A stretch of DNA of 64,000 nt. Source: Myxococcus eversor. GTDB lineage: Bacteria > Myxococcota > Myxococcia > Myxococcales > Myxococcaceae. This document shows, one piece after another, positions 1 through 8,084 of the stretch. A program made the translations under genes and the position numbers. Where the stretch lies: positions 62,001 through 126,000 of the forward strand of contig NZ_JAAIXY010000005.1 of the NCBI RefSeq assembly GCF_010894455.1, in the 5' to 3' direction. Under the pieces are notes generated by a model. The model did no database searches, was not told the DNA's origin, and saw only the letters and a program-made list of their open reading frames with translations. The first letter of the stretch is position 1; each line of letters opens with the position of its first letter.

Positions 1-17
1 TATTTGAGGGGTGCTCC

Positions 18-902
18 GTGGACATCCTGACGCAAGTGTTGGTCGGCAGCTCCGCGCTGCTCTTCGCGGGAGCCATCGGCTTCCTCGGACTCGGTCTGTA
101 TCAGGTGCTCTTCGAGCGCTTCCTGTCGGAAGTGCGCGACGAGTCCCAGGGCGGCATGAAGGGCTTCGGCTCGGTGGCCATCCGCCGCCTGGGTGCCATG
201 AACCGCCGCTTCATCTGGCCGGGCTACGAGGCGAAGTCGCGCCGCAACCTCATCAAGGCCGGTGAGCCCCAGGGCTACAAGCCCGAGGACATGATGGCGC
301 TCCAGGAAGTGAGCGCCGTGGTGGGCCTGCTGATGGGCCTCTTCATCCTCAACGGCACGGGACAGAACCTGGTCTGGTCCATCCTGTTCCTGCTCTTCGG
401 GATGTACTACCCGATGCTCTGGCTGAACGACCAGGTGAAGAAGCGCCACCTGCTCATCAGCCGCGCGCTGCCGTACAACCTGGACCTCCTGACGCTGTCG
501 GTGGAGGCGGGTCTGGACTTCACCGCCGCGCTGGCCAAGGTGGTGGAGAAGGGCAAGACGGGCCCGCTTCGCGAGGAGCTGCAGCTGGTGCTCAAGCAGC
601 TCAAGATGGGCAAGACGCGCGAAGAAGGCCTCAAGAGCATGATTGTGCGCGTGGACCTGCCGCCGCTGACGACGTTCGTCACCGCGCTCATCCAGGCGGA
701 CAAGATGGGCACGAGCTTGGGCAAGGTGCTTCGCATCCAGTCCACGCAGATGCGCATCGACCGCACGCAGCGCGCGGAGAAGCTGGCCGGCGAGGCCCCG
801 GTGAAGATGCTCTTCCCGCTCATCGCCTGCATCTTCCCGACGGTGTTCATGGTGCTCTTCGGGCCCATCGTGTTCCAGTTCTTCTTCGGTGAGCTCGCGT
901 AG
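18..902 (+). CDS. tadC: Type II secretion F-family protein, TadC-like (Tad pilus inner-membrane platform)
   Basis: This 294-residue protein has the layout of the GspF/TadC family, which forms the inner-membrane platform of type IV-like (Tad) pili and recruits the assembly ATPase. A membrane segment lies at about residues 3-32, a pair at about 98-136, then a soluble helical domain with the family-typical run RALPYNLDLLTLSVEAGLDF, and a C-terminal hydrophobic segment at about 264-291. The GTG start is preceded by GAGGGG at the usual distance. The rest of the Tad locus (ATPase, TadB) would lie upstream, outside the window; the two FHA genes that follow fit the extended Tad locus of myxobacteria. 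TadC rather than TadB is inferred from the position at the end of the membrane-protein set and from family resemblance. Confidence 0.85.
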   Translation: MDILTQVLVGSSALLFAGAIGFLGLGLYQVLFERFLSEVRDESQGGMKGFGSVAIRRLGAMNRRFIWPGYEAKSRRNLIKAGEPQGYKPEDMMALQEVSAVVGLLMGLFILNGTGQNLVWSILFLLFGMYYPMLWLNDQVKKRHLLISRALPYNLDLLTLSVEAGLDFTAALAKVVEKGKTGPLREELQLVLKQLKMGKTREEGLKSMIVRVDLPPLTTFVTALIQADKMGTSLGKVLRIQSTQMRIDRTQRAEKLAGEAPVKMLFPLIACIFPTVFMVLFGPIVFQFFFGELA

Positions 903-913
903 GGGATGGTCCT

Positions 914-2863
914 CTGCCGATCCTCCTCTCCATCACCAAGGGGCTCCAGCAGGGCAGGGAGCTCGTCTTCGAGCAGGCCGAGGTGAATATCGGTCGGACG
1001 TCGGAGAACGACCTGGTGTTGCATGACCATGGCGTCTCCCGTCTGCATGCCCGAATCATCCTGCGGGGCGGGCAGTACTTCACGCAGGACATGGGCAGCT
1101 CCAACGGGACGGCCCTCAACGGGAGCGTGCTGAAGGGCGAGCAGCTCCTGCGGGATGGGGACCGCATCGCCGTGGGCCCGGTGGAGTTCACCTTCCTGTG
1201 GGTGCCCCCGGATGGGGACGAGGACGCCACGCGTCCCATCCGCCGCAACCCACAGGCCCCGCCGCCTCCGGGTGGACTGGAGCAACAGTACCTCCCCACG
1301 GGCGAGGTGCCGCTCGTCGCGCCCGTGGCGCCGCGTCTGGTGCCAGTGCTGGCCGACGACTTCCCCGCGCTGGCTCCACCGAGCGGAAAGCGCCCGCTCG
1401 TCGCGCCCGTGGCGCCACGCCCGGTGCCGGTGCTGGCTGACGACTTCCCCGCGCTGGCCCCGCCGAGCGGAAAGCGCCCGCTCGTCGCGCCCGTGGCGCC
1501 GAGCCTTCCGGTCCTGGAGCCCCTGGTGGAGGAGCGCACCGAGGTGGCCCTCACGGCCGATCGCCTCGCGATGCTTCCAGGCCCGCCGGTGATGGAGCCC
1601 GCCGAGGAGGAGCGCACCGAGGTGGCCCTGTCCATCCGGGTGCCTCCTGTCGCCACCGCGATGCCTCCGGGGCTCATCGAGCCGTTCGCCGAGGAGCGGG
1701 AGGAACGCACGGAGCTGGCGCTGCCCACGCTCGCCGACCTCGGGCTCCTGCTGGAAGAGTCCACCGTCGACGCTGACGCCACCCGGCCGATTCGGACCCG
1801 AGCCCCGGGGACCGAGGCGCCGGTGCCAGCCCCCCTGGCGCTCGCGCCGGCCTCCCCGCCGCCAGCGCTCGTATCGGAGACGACGAAAGTCACCTCCGCT
1901 CCCGCTCCCACGGGACCCACCGCGGCGGACCGGGCGCGCAAGCGTCGGGAGCTCGCGGGCACGCGCGCCGGACAGCTCTGGCTGTGGTGGCGCGGATTGC
2001 CGCTGGCCCGCAAGCTCCTGACGAGCACCGTGACGCTCTTCATCCTGGGGTTGGCGGGCAGCGCGCTGGCCTTCGTGTTCCTGCCAGGCGGCGTGGCCTC
2101 GGGCGGGCAGGGGGTGGAGCCGCTGACCCTGGGCGTCGAGAACGTGCCCGACTCGTTCGGTCTGGGAGAGGGCGTGCGCTGGGAGCACACCGACCAGAAG
2201 TCCTTCGACTTCCAGTTCGTCGCTCCCACCCGCGCGGTGGCCCTGCTGCACTACCAGGCCAGCGGCATCTCCAAGGAGGAGGTGTCCCTGTCCCTCAATG
2301 GCGTGAATCTCGGCTGGGTCCCCCCGGATACCACCGCCACCGCCGAGCGCGAACTGGAGCACATCCTCCCCGCCAGGACGCTCAAGCGCGGGGAGCTGAA
2401 CAGCTTCGTCTTCGACAATGTGCGCAACCCCCCCGGGAACGAGACCTGGCGGGTCTGGAACCTGCGGCTGGAGGTCATCCCCGTGCCGGAGCTGCCCCCA
2501 GAGCAACTGCTCGCGCAGGCTCGGGATTATGCCTCCACGGGCAGGCGGTTCTTCGACACCAGGGGGGTGGGGGCGGAGAACCTCTTCCGGGCCTGGCAGC
2601 AGTTCCGCTTCGCGTGGCTGACCCTGGAGGCCATGGACCCGAAGCCGGACCTGTATCAGGACGTGCGCTACCAGCTCTCCCAGGTCTCCGCCGAGCTGGA
2701 CCACCAATGTGCCCAGCTCATGCTTGAATTCCACCGGAGTGTGCAGTTCCGGAGCGCGAGGAAGGCTCGGGCGGCGCTGCAAGAAGTGAGCAGACGCTTC
2801 CCTACCACCGAGCATCGCTGCCACAATCTGGCCCAGGAAAAGGCGTTCGAGCACGAGCTCTGA
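914..2863 (+). CDS. FHA-domain membrane protein of the Tad locus; start codon unclear
   Basis: An N-terminal forkhead-associated domain (phosphothreonine recognition) shows NIGRTSENDLVLHD, SRLHARI and DMGSSNGTALNG. A Pro/Glu-rich linker follows with a 28-residue tandem repeat, then a membrane segment near residue 370 and a C-terminal region of about 260 residues that I do not recognise. The first FHA strand (LSITKGLQQGRELVF) is encoded before the first ordinary start codon (GTG at 983), in a frame with no ATG, GTG or TTG back to a stop at 890. I therefore place the start at CTG 914, which has AGGGG 8 bases upstream; a one-base deletion after the out-of-frame ATG at 906 is the alternative. The conventional but truncating choice is 983 (626 residues). 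Confidence 0.75.
   Translation: MPILLSITKGLQQGRELVFEQAEVNIGRTSENDLVLHDHGVSRLHARIILRGGQYFTQDMGSSNGTALNGSVLKGEQLLRDGDRIAVGPVEFTFLWVPPDGDEDATRPIRRNPQAPPPPGGLEQQYLPTGEVPLVAPVAPRLVPVLADDFPALAPPSGKRPLVAPVAPRPVPVLADDFPALAPPSGKRPLVAPVAPSLPVLEPLVEERTEVALTADRLAMLPGPPVMEPAEEERTEVALSIRVPPVATAMPPGLIEPFAEEREERTELALPTLADLGLLLEESTVDADATRPIRTRAPGTEAPVPAPLALAPASPPPALVSETTKVTSAPAPTGPTAADRARKRRELAGTRAGQLWLWWRGLPLARKLLTSTVTLFILGLAGSALAFVFLPGGVASGGQGVEPLTLGVENVPDSFGLGEGVRWEHTDQKSFDFQFVAPTRAVALLHYQASGISKEEVSLSLNGVNLGWVPPDTTATAERELEHILPARTLKRGELNSFVFDNVRNPPGNETWRVWNLRLEVIPVPELPPEQLLAQARDYASTGRRFFDTRGVGAENLFRAWQQFRFAWLTLEAMDPKPDLYQDVRYQLSQVSAELDHQCAQLMLEFHRSVQFRSARKARAALQEVSRRFPTTEHRCHNLAQEKAFEHEL
1311..1502 (+). repeat. 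84-bp in-frame tandem repeat, about 2.3 copies
   Basis: The unit starting CGCTCGTCGCGCCCGTGGCG occurs at 1311, 1395 and (partially) 1479, exactly 84 bases apart, so each copy adds 28 residues (core VPVLADDFPALAPPSGKRPL) to the linker of the FHA protein. The copies differ at only a few positions, so the duplication looks recent or is kept similar. Confidence 0.9.
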
Positions 2864-2899
2864 GCTGGTGCTCTCTCTTCAGGAAGTCGGTGATTCGCC

Positions 2900-4639
2900 A
2901 TGTCTAACGGTTCCCCTCCTGCTCGTCGCAGGCCTCCTTCCGGGACGCCCTCGGGCGGGACAGGAGCTCGCCCCGCTGCCCGCAGGACGTCTCCCGTCTC
3001 CGCTGCCCCCGCATCGGCCTCCCCCCGACTCATCTGCGTCGCGGGGCCCAAGTCAGGTGAAGAGTTCTCGCTGGAGGACGGCGAGTACGTCATTGGCCGC
3101 GCCGCGGACAACCCCATCTGCATCCCCGACACGTCCGTGTCGCGCAAGCACGTCATGGTGCGCAAGGCGGGTGCGGCGTGGATGGTGAGCGACCTGGGCT
3201 CCGGCAACGGAACGCTCGTCAATGGCGAGGCCATTGGCGAGGAGACGCCCCTGGCCAACGGGGACGTCATCACCCTGGGCGACACGGAGCTTCGCTTCGA
3301 GGACGTGGTCAACTCCACGATGATGGTGGCCACTCCGTCGCGAGGACGTACGGCAAGCGCGTCCTCCGCGTCCACCAGCCGTGGCTCGTCGCCGGCCCGT
3401 CCGCCGCCTCGCGTGGAGGGTGGCCGCGTGCGCAGCGCGCGTTCCTCCGCCATGGCGCCGCCGGACCCCGAGGTCCAGCGCAAGAAGATGCGGCTGAAGC
3501 TGCTCGCGGGCGGCGTGGTGGTGGTGCTCTTCGCCGGCCTGGGCATCGCGCGCATGCGCGTGGTGAAGGAGCAGGAGGCGCTGCTCGCCCGGAAGGGCCA
3601 GGCGGAATCCGTCCGCAAGGAGCTGAGCACCATCTTCCAGGACGCGAAGAACCTGGTGCGCGAGGGCAAGTGGGTGGAGGCCAAGGCGAAGCTCGAGGAG
3701 CTGTCCGCCTCGGCGCCCGACTACCCCGGAGTGAAGGACTATCTCCAGCACGCCGAGCGTGAGATTCCCGTGCAGGGGCGCCTCACGGATGCACGCGCCG
3801 CGCTGGCGAAGAACGAGCTGGGCAAGGCCTCCGCCTCGCTGGCCAAGGCGGGTGAGAGCCAGTTCCTCTACGAGCAGGTGAACGCGGCGAAGCGGGAGCT
3901 GTCGGAGCTGGCCGACAAGCGCACCCGCGAGGCGCGCACGGCGATGGACACCGGGCAGATCGACTCCGCGAAGGCCATCACCGACGACGTCATCAAGGCC
4001 TTCCCGGAGCACCGCGACGCCAAGCTCATCAACGAGCAGGCCGTGCAGGCCATCACCATTCGCGACACGCCCCGCGTGATTCCGACGGGCCCGGCGCCCA
4101 AGCCCTGGGAGCCCGCGGTGGAGCGCTTCCGCGACGGAGACATGTCCGGCGCCGTGGCCATCCTCAACGCGTGCATGTCGAAGAATCCGCAGTGCAAGAA
4201 GCTGCTCGCGCAGATGTCGGAGTTCAGCACGCTCTACAAGCGCCTGGAGGACCTGGACGCGAAGGGGCTCCAGAAGCTGCTGGCGCTGGACAAGGACATC
4301 ACCGACGGGCGCACCAGCAAGATGGCGCGCAACGCGGGCACCCGCGCGGCGACCATCTTCTACAAGAGCGCCAGCTCGGCGAAGGCCGCGGGGCAGTGGG
4401 CTCGCGCCATGGAGTTCGCGCGGCGCACGCTCCAGGCCGACCCGAGTCATGCGGGCGCGGCGAACATCATCAGCGAGCTGAAGACGAAGGGGCGGGAGCT
4501 CTACCTCCTGGCCTACTCCCTGAAGGACGGCAGCCCGGAGGACGCGCTGCCCAAGTTCAAGGACGTGGTGGCCATGACGCCGCCGGATGACGAGTACCAC
4601 GACAAGGCGAAGTCCTGGGTCGAGAAGCTCTCGCGATGA
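2900..4639 (+). CDS. FHA-domain protein with membrane anchor and TPR-like C-terminus
   Basis: The 579-residue product has a basic, Pro/Ser-rich N-terminus (1-43), an FHA domain at about 44-135 (YVIGRAADNPICIPD, SRKHVMV, DLGSGNGTLVNGE), a low-complexity linker, one membrane segment at about 198-217, and a long helical C-terminal part with TPR-like repeats. By orientation the FHA part would be cytoplasmic and the helical part periplasmic. It follows the first FHA gene by 36 bases and overlaps xseA by four bases (ATGA). FHA proteins of Tad loci are thought to respond to threonine phosphorylation or to recruit assembly factors; the ligand cannot be read from the sequence. Confidence 0.8.
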   Translation: MSNGSPPARRRPPSGTPSGGTGARPAARRTSPVSAAPASASPRLICVAGPKSGEEFSLEDGEYVIGRAADNPICIPDTSVSRKHVMVRKAGAAWMVSDLGSGNGTLVNGEAIGEETPLANGDVITLGDTELRFEDVVNSTMMVATPSRGRTASASSASTSRGSSPARPPPRVEGGRVRSARSSAMAPPDPEVQRKKMRLKLLAGGVVVVLFAGLGIARMRVVKEQEALLARKGQAESVRKELSTIFQDAKNLVREGKWVEAKAKLEELSASAPDYPGVKDYLQHAEREIPVQGRLTDARAALAKNELGKASASLAKAGESQFLYEQVNAAKRELSELADKRTREARTAMDTGQIDSAKAITDDVIKAFPEHRDAKLINEQAVQAITIRDTPRVIPTGPAPKPWEPAVERFRDGDMSGAVAILNACMSKNPQCKKLLAQMSEFSTLYKRLEDLDAKGLQKLLALDKDITDGRTSKMARNAGTRAATIFYKSASSAKAAGQWARAMEFARRTLQADPSHAGAANIISELKTKGRELYLLAYSLKDGSPEDALPKFKDVVAMTPPDDEYHDKAKSWVEKLSR

Positions 4640-6363
4640 AGAAGCGCAAGGGCGCGGGCGGCGAGTCACCGCCGCCCGTCACGTTGGGTTTCCAGGGGGA
4701 CCTGTTCGGTTCCTCTTCCGCATCCGCGTCCTCGGCGGTGCCTCCGTCGGCGCCGCGCGTGGTGGCGATGCCGAGGAAGTCGCCTCCGGTGGACGCTGAC
4801 GGCACGGGGCTGCTGGGGCCGCTGGATGGCGCCCCCGCCGCGCCGCCCAAGCCCGAGCGCTCGGTGCTCTCCGTGGCGGAGCTGACGCGTCAGCTCAAGC
4901 AGACGCTGGAGTCGCGTTTCGCGCGCGTGCTGGTGCGCGGTGAGGTGACGGGCTTTCGCGGCGCCAACGCGCGAGGGCACTGGTACTTCTCGCTGAAGGA
5001 CTCCGTCGCGTCCATCGACGCCAAGGTGTGGGCGTCGCTCGCGGGGCGGATGCGCTTCGCGCTGCGCGACGGCATGGAGGTGGTGGCCGAGGGCAGTGTC
5101 GACCTGTACGAGCCGCAGGGGCGCTACAGCCTCATCGTCACGCGGTTGGAGCCGGTGGGGGAGGGCGCGCTGGCGCTCGCCTTCGAGCAGCTCAAGGCGC
5201 GTCTGGCGGCCGAGGGGCTCATCGGTGACCGCCGCGTGCGGCCTCCGCGGCCGTTGCCCTTCCTGCCCCAGCGCATCGGCGTGGTGACGAGCCGCACGGG
5301 CGCGGCGCTCCAGGACTTCCTGCGCGTGCTGCACTCGCGCAACCCCCGGTTGAGCGTGCTGCTGGCGGACGCGCGCGTGCAGGGCGAGGGCTCCGCGCCG
5401 GAGGTCGCCCGGGCGATTGCGCGGCTTGCGCGCGCCGACGTGGACGTCATCGTGGTGACGCGCGGCGGTGGCTCGGTGGAGGACCTGTGGACGTTCAACG
5501 AGGAGGAGGTGGCGCGCGCCATCTTCGCCTCGCCCGTGCCGGTGGTGTCGGCCATCGGCCACGAGATTGACTTCACCATCGCCGACTTCGTGGCGGACTG
5601 GCGGGCGGCCACCCCCAGCGCGGCGGCGGAGCGGCTGGCCCCCGTGCTCGCGGACCTGGAGCTGTCGCTCGCGACGCAGGCGGGGCGGCTGCGGCGGGCC
5701 ATGGAGCGCCGGGTGCTGGAGCTTCGCGAGCGCCAGGGACAGCTCGCCTCCCGTCTGGATGACCCGAGGCGGGCGCTCAACCGCCAGCGACTGCACCTGT
5801 CCGAGCAGGTGGAGGCGATGATGCGCGTGCTGCGGCCCGCCGTGCGCGAGCAACGCGAGTCGCTGCGGGCCTTGACGGAGCGCCTGCAGCGGGCGCGTCC
5901 CCAGGCCCGGTTGGGTGAGCAGCGCGCGCATCTGCTGAAGCTGGCCCGGCGACTGTCGGAGGCGGCGCGCGCGGGGGTGGCGACAAGGCAGGCGACGCTG
6001 GCGACGGCGCGGCTCGGGTTGGAGCGGGCCTCGCCGACGGCGCTCGTCTCCCGCGAGCATGCCCGCCTGGCGGCGCACCAGGCGCGGCTGCGGGCGCTCC
6101 AGCAGGGGACGCTGGCGGATGCGCAGCGGCGTTTCCAGACTCTGGAGGGTCGACTGGACGCGATGAGCCCGCTGAAGGTGATGTCGCGCGGCTATTCGGT
6201 GGTGTTCCGTCAACGCGACGGTGGGGTGGTGCGTTCCGCGGCGGACGTCGAGGTGGGAGAGCGCCTGGGCATCAAACTCGCGGCGAACGGGGCGAAGACG
6301 CTGGGCGGATGTGAAGAAGTCGAAGCCACTGTCACGTTGGTGAAAGGGCCGGTGGACTGCTAA
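4636..6363 (+). CDS. xseA: Exodeoxyribonuclease VII large subunit
   Basis: XseA is the catalytic subunit of exonuclease VII, which degrades single-stranded DNA from both ends to short oligonucleotides. After an unusual 60-residue Pro/Ser-rich extension, the OB-fold domain runs from about 75 to 170 and the catalytic core follows, with RGGGSVEDLWTFNEEEVARA near 276 and SAIGHEIDFTIADFVADWRA near 305. The C-terminal half is Arg/Glu-rich and would form the long helical arm that carries XseB. At 575 residues it is longer than the usual 400-450. The start overlaps the stop of the FHA gene as ATGA, which supports the long form; an internal ATG near 4768 is an alternative. Confidence 0.95.
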   Translation: MKKRKGAGGESPPPVTLGFQGDLFGSSSASASSAVPPSAPRVVAMPRKSPPVDADGTGLLGPLDGAPAAPPKPERSVLSVAELTRQLKQTLESRFARVLVRGEVTGFRGANARGHWYFSLKDSVASIDAKVWASLAGRMRFALRDGMEVVAEGSVDLYEPQGRYSLIVTRLEPVGEGALALAFEQLKARLAAEGLIGDRRVRPPRPLPFLPQRIGVVTSRTGAALQDFLRVLHSRNPRLSVLLADARVQGEGSAPEVARAIARLARADVDVIVVTRGGGSVEDLWTFNEEEVARAIFASPVPVVSAIGHEIDFTIADFVADWRAATPSAAAERLAPVLADLELSLATQAGRLRRAMERRVLELRERQGQLASRLDDPRRALNRQRLHLSEQVEAMMRVLRPAVREQRESLRALTERLQRARPQARLGEQRAHLLKLARRLSEAARAGVATRQATLATARLGLERASPTALVSREHARLAAHQARLRALQQGTLADAQRRFQTLEGRLDAMSPLKVMSRGYSVVFRQRDGGVVRSAADVEVGERLGIKLAANGAKTLGGCEEVEATVTLVKGPVDC

Positions 6364-6411
6364 CGGGCCACCCTCTAGAGTCCCGCGCCCCGAACGGGGA
6401 GGTGGAAGGCT

Positions 6412-6756
6412 GTGGCGAAGGCGGACAAGGCGTCCAAGGCGGACAAGGCGGCGGAGGGCGAGGTTCCTGGCCAGTACGGGGACGTCGTGTCCCGGCTCGA
6501 GGAGACGGTGGGCCGGCTGGAGAGCGGCAATCTGTCACTGGAGGATTCGCTCAAGGCGTTCGAGGAAGGCATCCGGCTGGTACGCCGGGGTGAGAAGCTG
6601 CTGACGGAAGCGGAGCAGCGCATCGAACAACTGCTCCAGGATGAGGACGGCAACGACGTGGTGGCACCGCTGTCGGTGTCAGCTCGTCCCGCCGCCCAGG
6701 CGGCTCCCCGGGCGCCCGCACCCCGGCCTCCTCCCGAGGATGACGTCCCGTTCTAG
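6412..6756 (+). CDS. xseB: Exodeoxyribonuclease VII small subunit
   Basis: The 114-residue product contains the conserved XseB core (YGDVVSRLEETVGRLESGNL then LEDSLKAFEEGIRL), a two-helix protein that binds the XseA arm. The family is normally 70-85 residues; here a Lys/Ala N-terminal extension of about 17 residues (imperfect KADKAS repeats) and a Pro/Ala tail of about 30 are added. It starts with GTG 48 bases after xseA. Confidence 0.93.
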   Translation: MAKADKASKADKAAEGEVPGQYGDVVSRLEETVGRLESGNLSLEDSLKAFEEGIRLVRRGEKLLTEAEQRIEQLLQDEDGNDVVAPLSVSARPAAQAAPRAPAPRPPPEDDVPF

Positions 6757-6780
6757 GTCGTGCGGGACGCGCACACCGGC

Positions 6781-7161
6781 ATGTCGAAGCCGAAAATCAC
6801 CATCGTCGACGATGACCGCGACACGCGGGAGCTGCTCGCCGCGGCCCTCGAGGACGAGGGTTTCGAGGTGACGCTCGCGGCCAACGGCCTGCGGCTCATC
6901 GCCTCGCTGCAACTCCACCGTCCCCAGGCCATCCTCCTGGACGTCAACATGTCCTGGATTGATGGCTTCGAGCTGTGCAAGGCGGTGAAGAAGAACGAGC
7001 ACTTCCGGGACATCCCCATCATCTTCATCAGCGGGCGGGGAGACTCCGAGGACAAGCGGCGCGGTCGCGAGGTCGGCGCCGCGGACTATTTCGTCAAGCC
7101 CCTGGACACGGACAAGCTCGTCCGGCGCATTCGTGAGCTGGTGCCTCCGCCCGCTCCCTAG
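6781..7161 (+). CDS. Single-domain response regulator (CheY-like receiver)
   Basis: A stand-alone receiver domain of 126 residues. The acidic pocket is D10-D12 (TIVDDDRD), the phospho-acceptor is D54 (LLDVNMSW), S84 takes the Ser/Thr switch position (IFISGRG) and K106 is the conserved lysine (VKPLD). There is no output domain, so it must act through protein contacts or phosphotransfer. ATG 6781 gives the normal N-terminus; GTG 6760 would add seven residues. It sits between xseB and ispA, a place where related operons usually have nothing. No cognate kinase is adjacent. Confidence 0.88.
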   Translation: MSKPKITIVDDDRDTRELLAAALEDEGFEVTLAANGLRLIASLQLHRPQAILLDVNMSWIDGFELCKAVKKNEHFRDIPIIFISGRGDSEDKRRGREVGAADYFVKPLDTDKLVRRIRELVPPPAP

Positions 7162-7190
7162 TATCTCACCGGCGCAAGGAGCACCGACCC

Positions 7191-8084
7191 ATGGCCCACT
7201 TCGACCTGGATACGTTCCTGCGCACCCAGCACGCGCGGGTGGAATCGCTGTTGCTCGAGCGCGTGGAGCGGCTCGCTTCCTCTGGCGCGCCTCCGAGGCT
7301 GGTGGAGGCCATGCGCTACTCGCTGCTCGCGGGAGGCAAGCGCCTGCGGCCCGTGTTGTGCCTCACCTTCGCGGACACGGTGGCGCGCGCCTCGCTGATA
7401 TCGCCCCTGTCCGGTGACGCGGCGTGTGCCCTCGAATACGTCCACACGTACTCGCTGGTGCATGACGACCTGCCGGCCATGGACGACGACGACTTCCGTC
7501 GCGGAAAGCCCACCAACCACAAGGTGTACGGCGAGGCGATGGCCATCCTCTCCGGCGACGCGCTGCTGACGGAGGCCTTCGCGATGCTCGCGGACGGGCC
7601 GGAGCCCGTGCGGGGCGCGCTGTGCCGGGAGCTGGCGGTGGCCTCGGGGGCCGTGGGCATGGTGGGCGGTCAGGTGCTGGACACCGCCGAGGACCGTCCC
7701 GCCGTCCTGGACTACCTGGTGCGGCTGCACCGGATGAAGACGGGGGCGCTCATCCGCGCGGCGTGTCGCATGGGCACGCTGGCCGGTGGCGGGGATGCGG
7801 AGGCGCTCGTCCGCGCGCAGCTCTACGGAGAAGCGGTGGGGCTGGCCTTCCAGATAGCGGACGACGTGCTGGATGTGACGGCCACGCAGGAGCAGCTCGG
7901 CAAGCCGGCGGGCGCGGACGCGGAGGCCGGACGCCACACGTTCCCCGCGGTGGTGGGGCTGGAGGCCTCTCGCCGCATGGCGGAGGAGCAGGTGGCACTG
8001 GCGGTGGAGGCGGTGCGCCCGCTCGAGGGTGAGGATGGCCCGCTGGCGGCGCTCGCGCGCTATGTGGTGGAGCGGAAGTCCTGA
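7191..8084 (+). CDS. ispA: Polyprenyl diphosphate synthase (farnesyl/geranylgeranyl type)
   Basis: This 297-residue trans-isoprenyl synthase condenses isopentenyl diphosphate with allylic diphosphates. Both Asp-rich motifs are present: DDLPAMDDDDFRRGKPTNH (first) and QIADDVLDVT (second), and the segment before the first motif (YVHTYSLVH) matches IspA-type short-chain enzymes. AAGGAG precedes the ATG. Its stop overlaps the start of dxs (TGATG), a classic ispA-dxs pairing supplying precursors for quinones, carotenoids and undecaprenyl phosphate. Whether the product is C15 or C20 cannot be decided. Confidence 0.92.
   Translation: MAHFDLDTFLRTQHARVESLLLERVERLASSGAPPRLVEAMRYSLLAGGKRLRPVLCLTFADTVARASLISPLSGDAACALEYVHTYSLVHDDLPAMDDDDFRRGKPTNHKVYGEAMAILSGDALLTEAFAMLADGPEPVRGALCRELAVASGAVGMVGGQVLDTAEDRPAVLDYLVRLHRMKTGALIRAACRMGTLAGGGDAEALVRAQLYGEAVGLAFQIADDVLDVTATQEQLGKPAGADAEAGRHTFPAVVGLEASRRMAEEQVALAVEAVRPLEGEDGPLAALARYVVERKS

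Noticed and set aside
407..2854. An 815-codon open frame on the minus strand opposite tadC and the FHA gene
   Set aside because: It covers two well-supported genes on the other strand and gives low-complexity Arg/Gly/His sequence.
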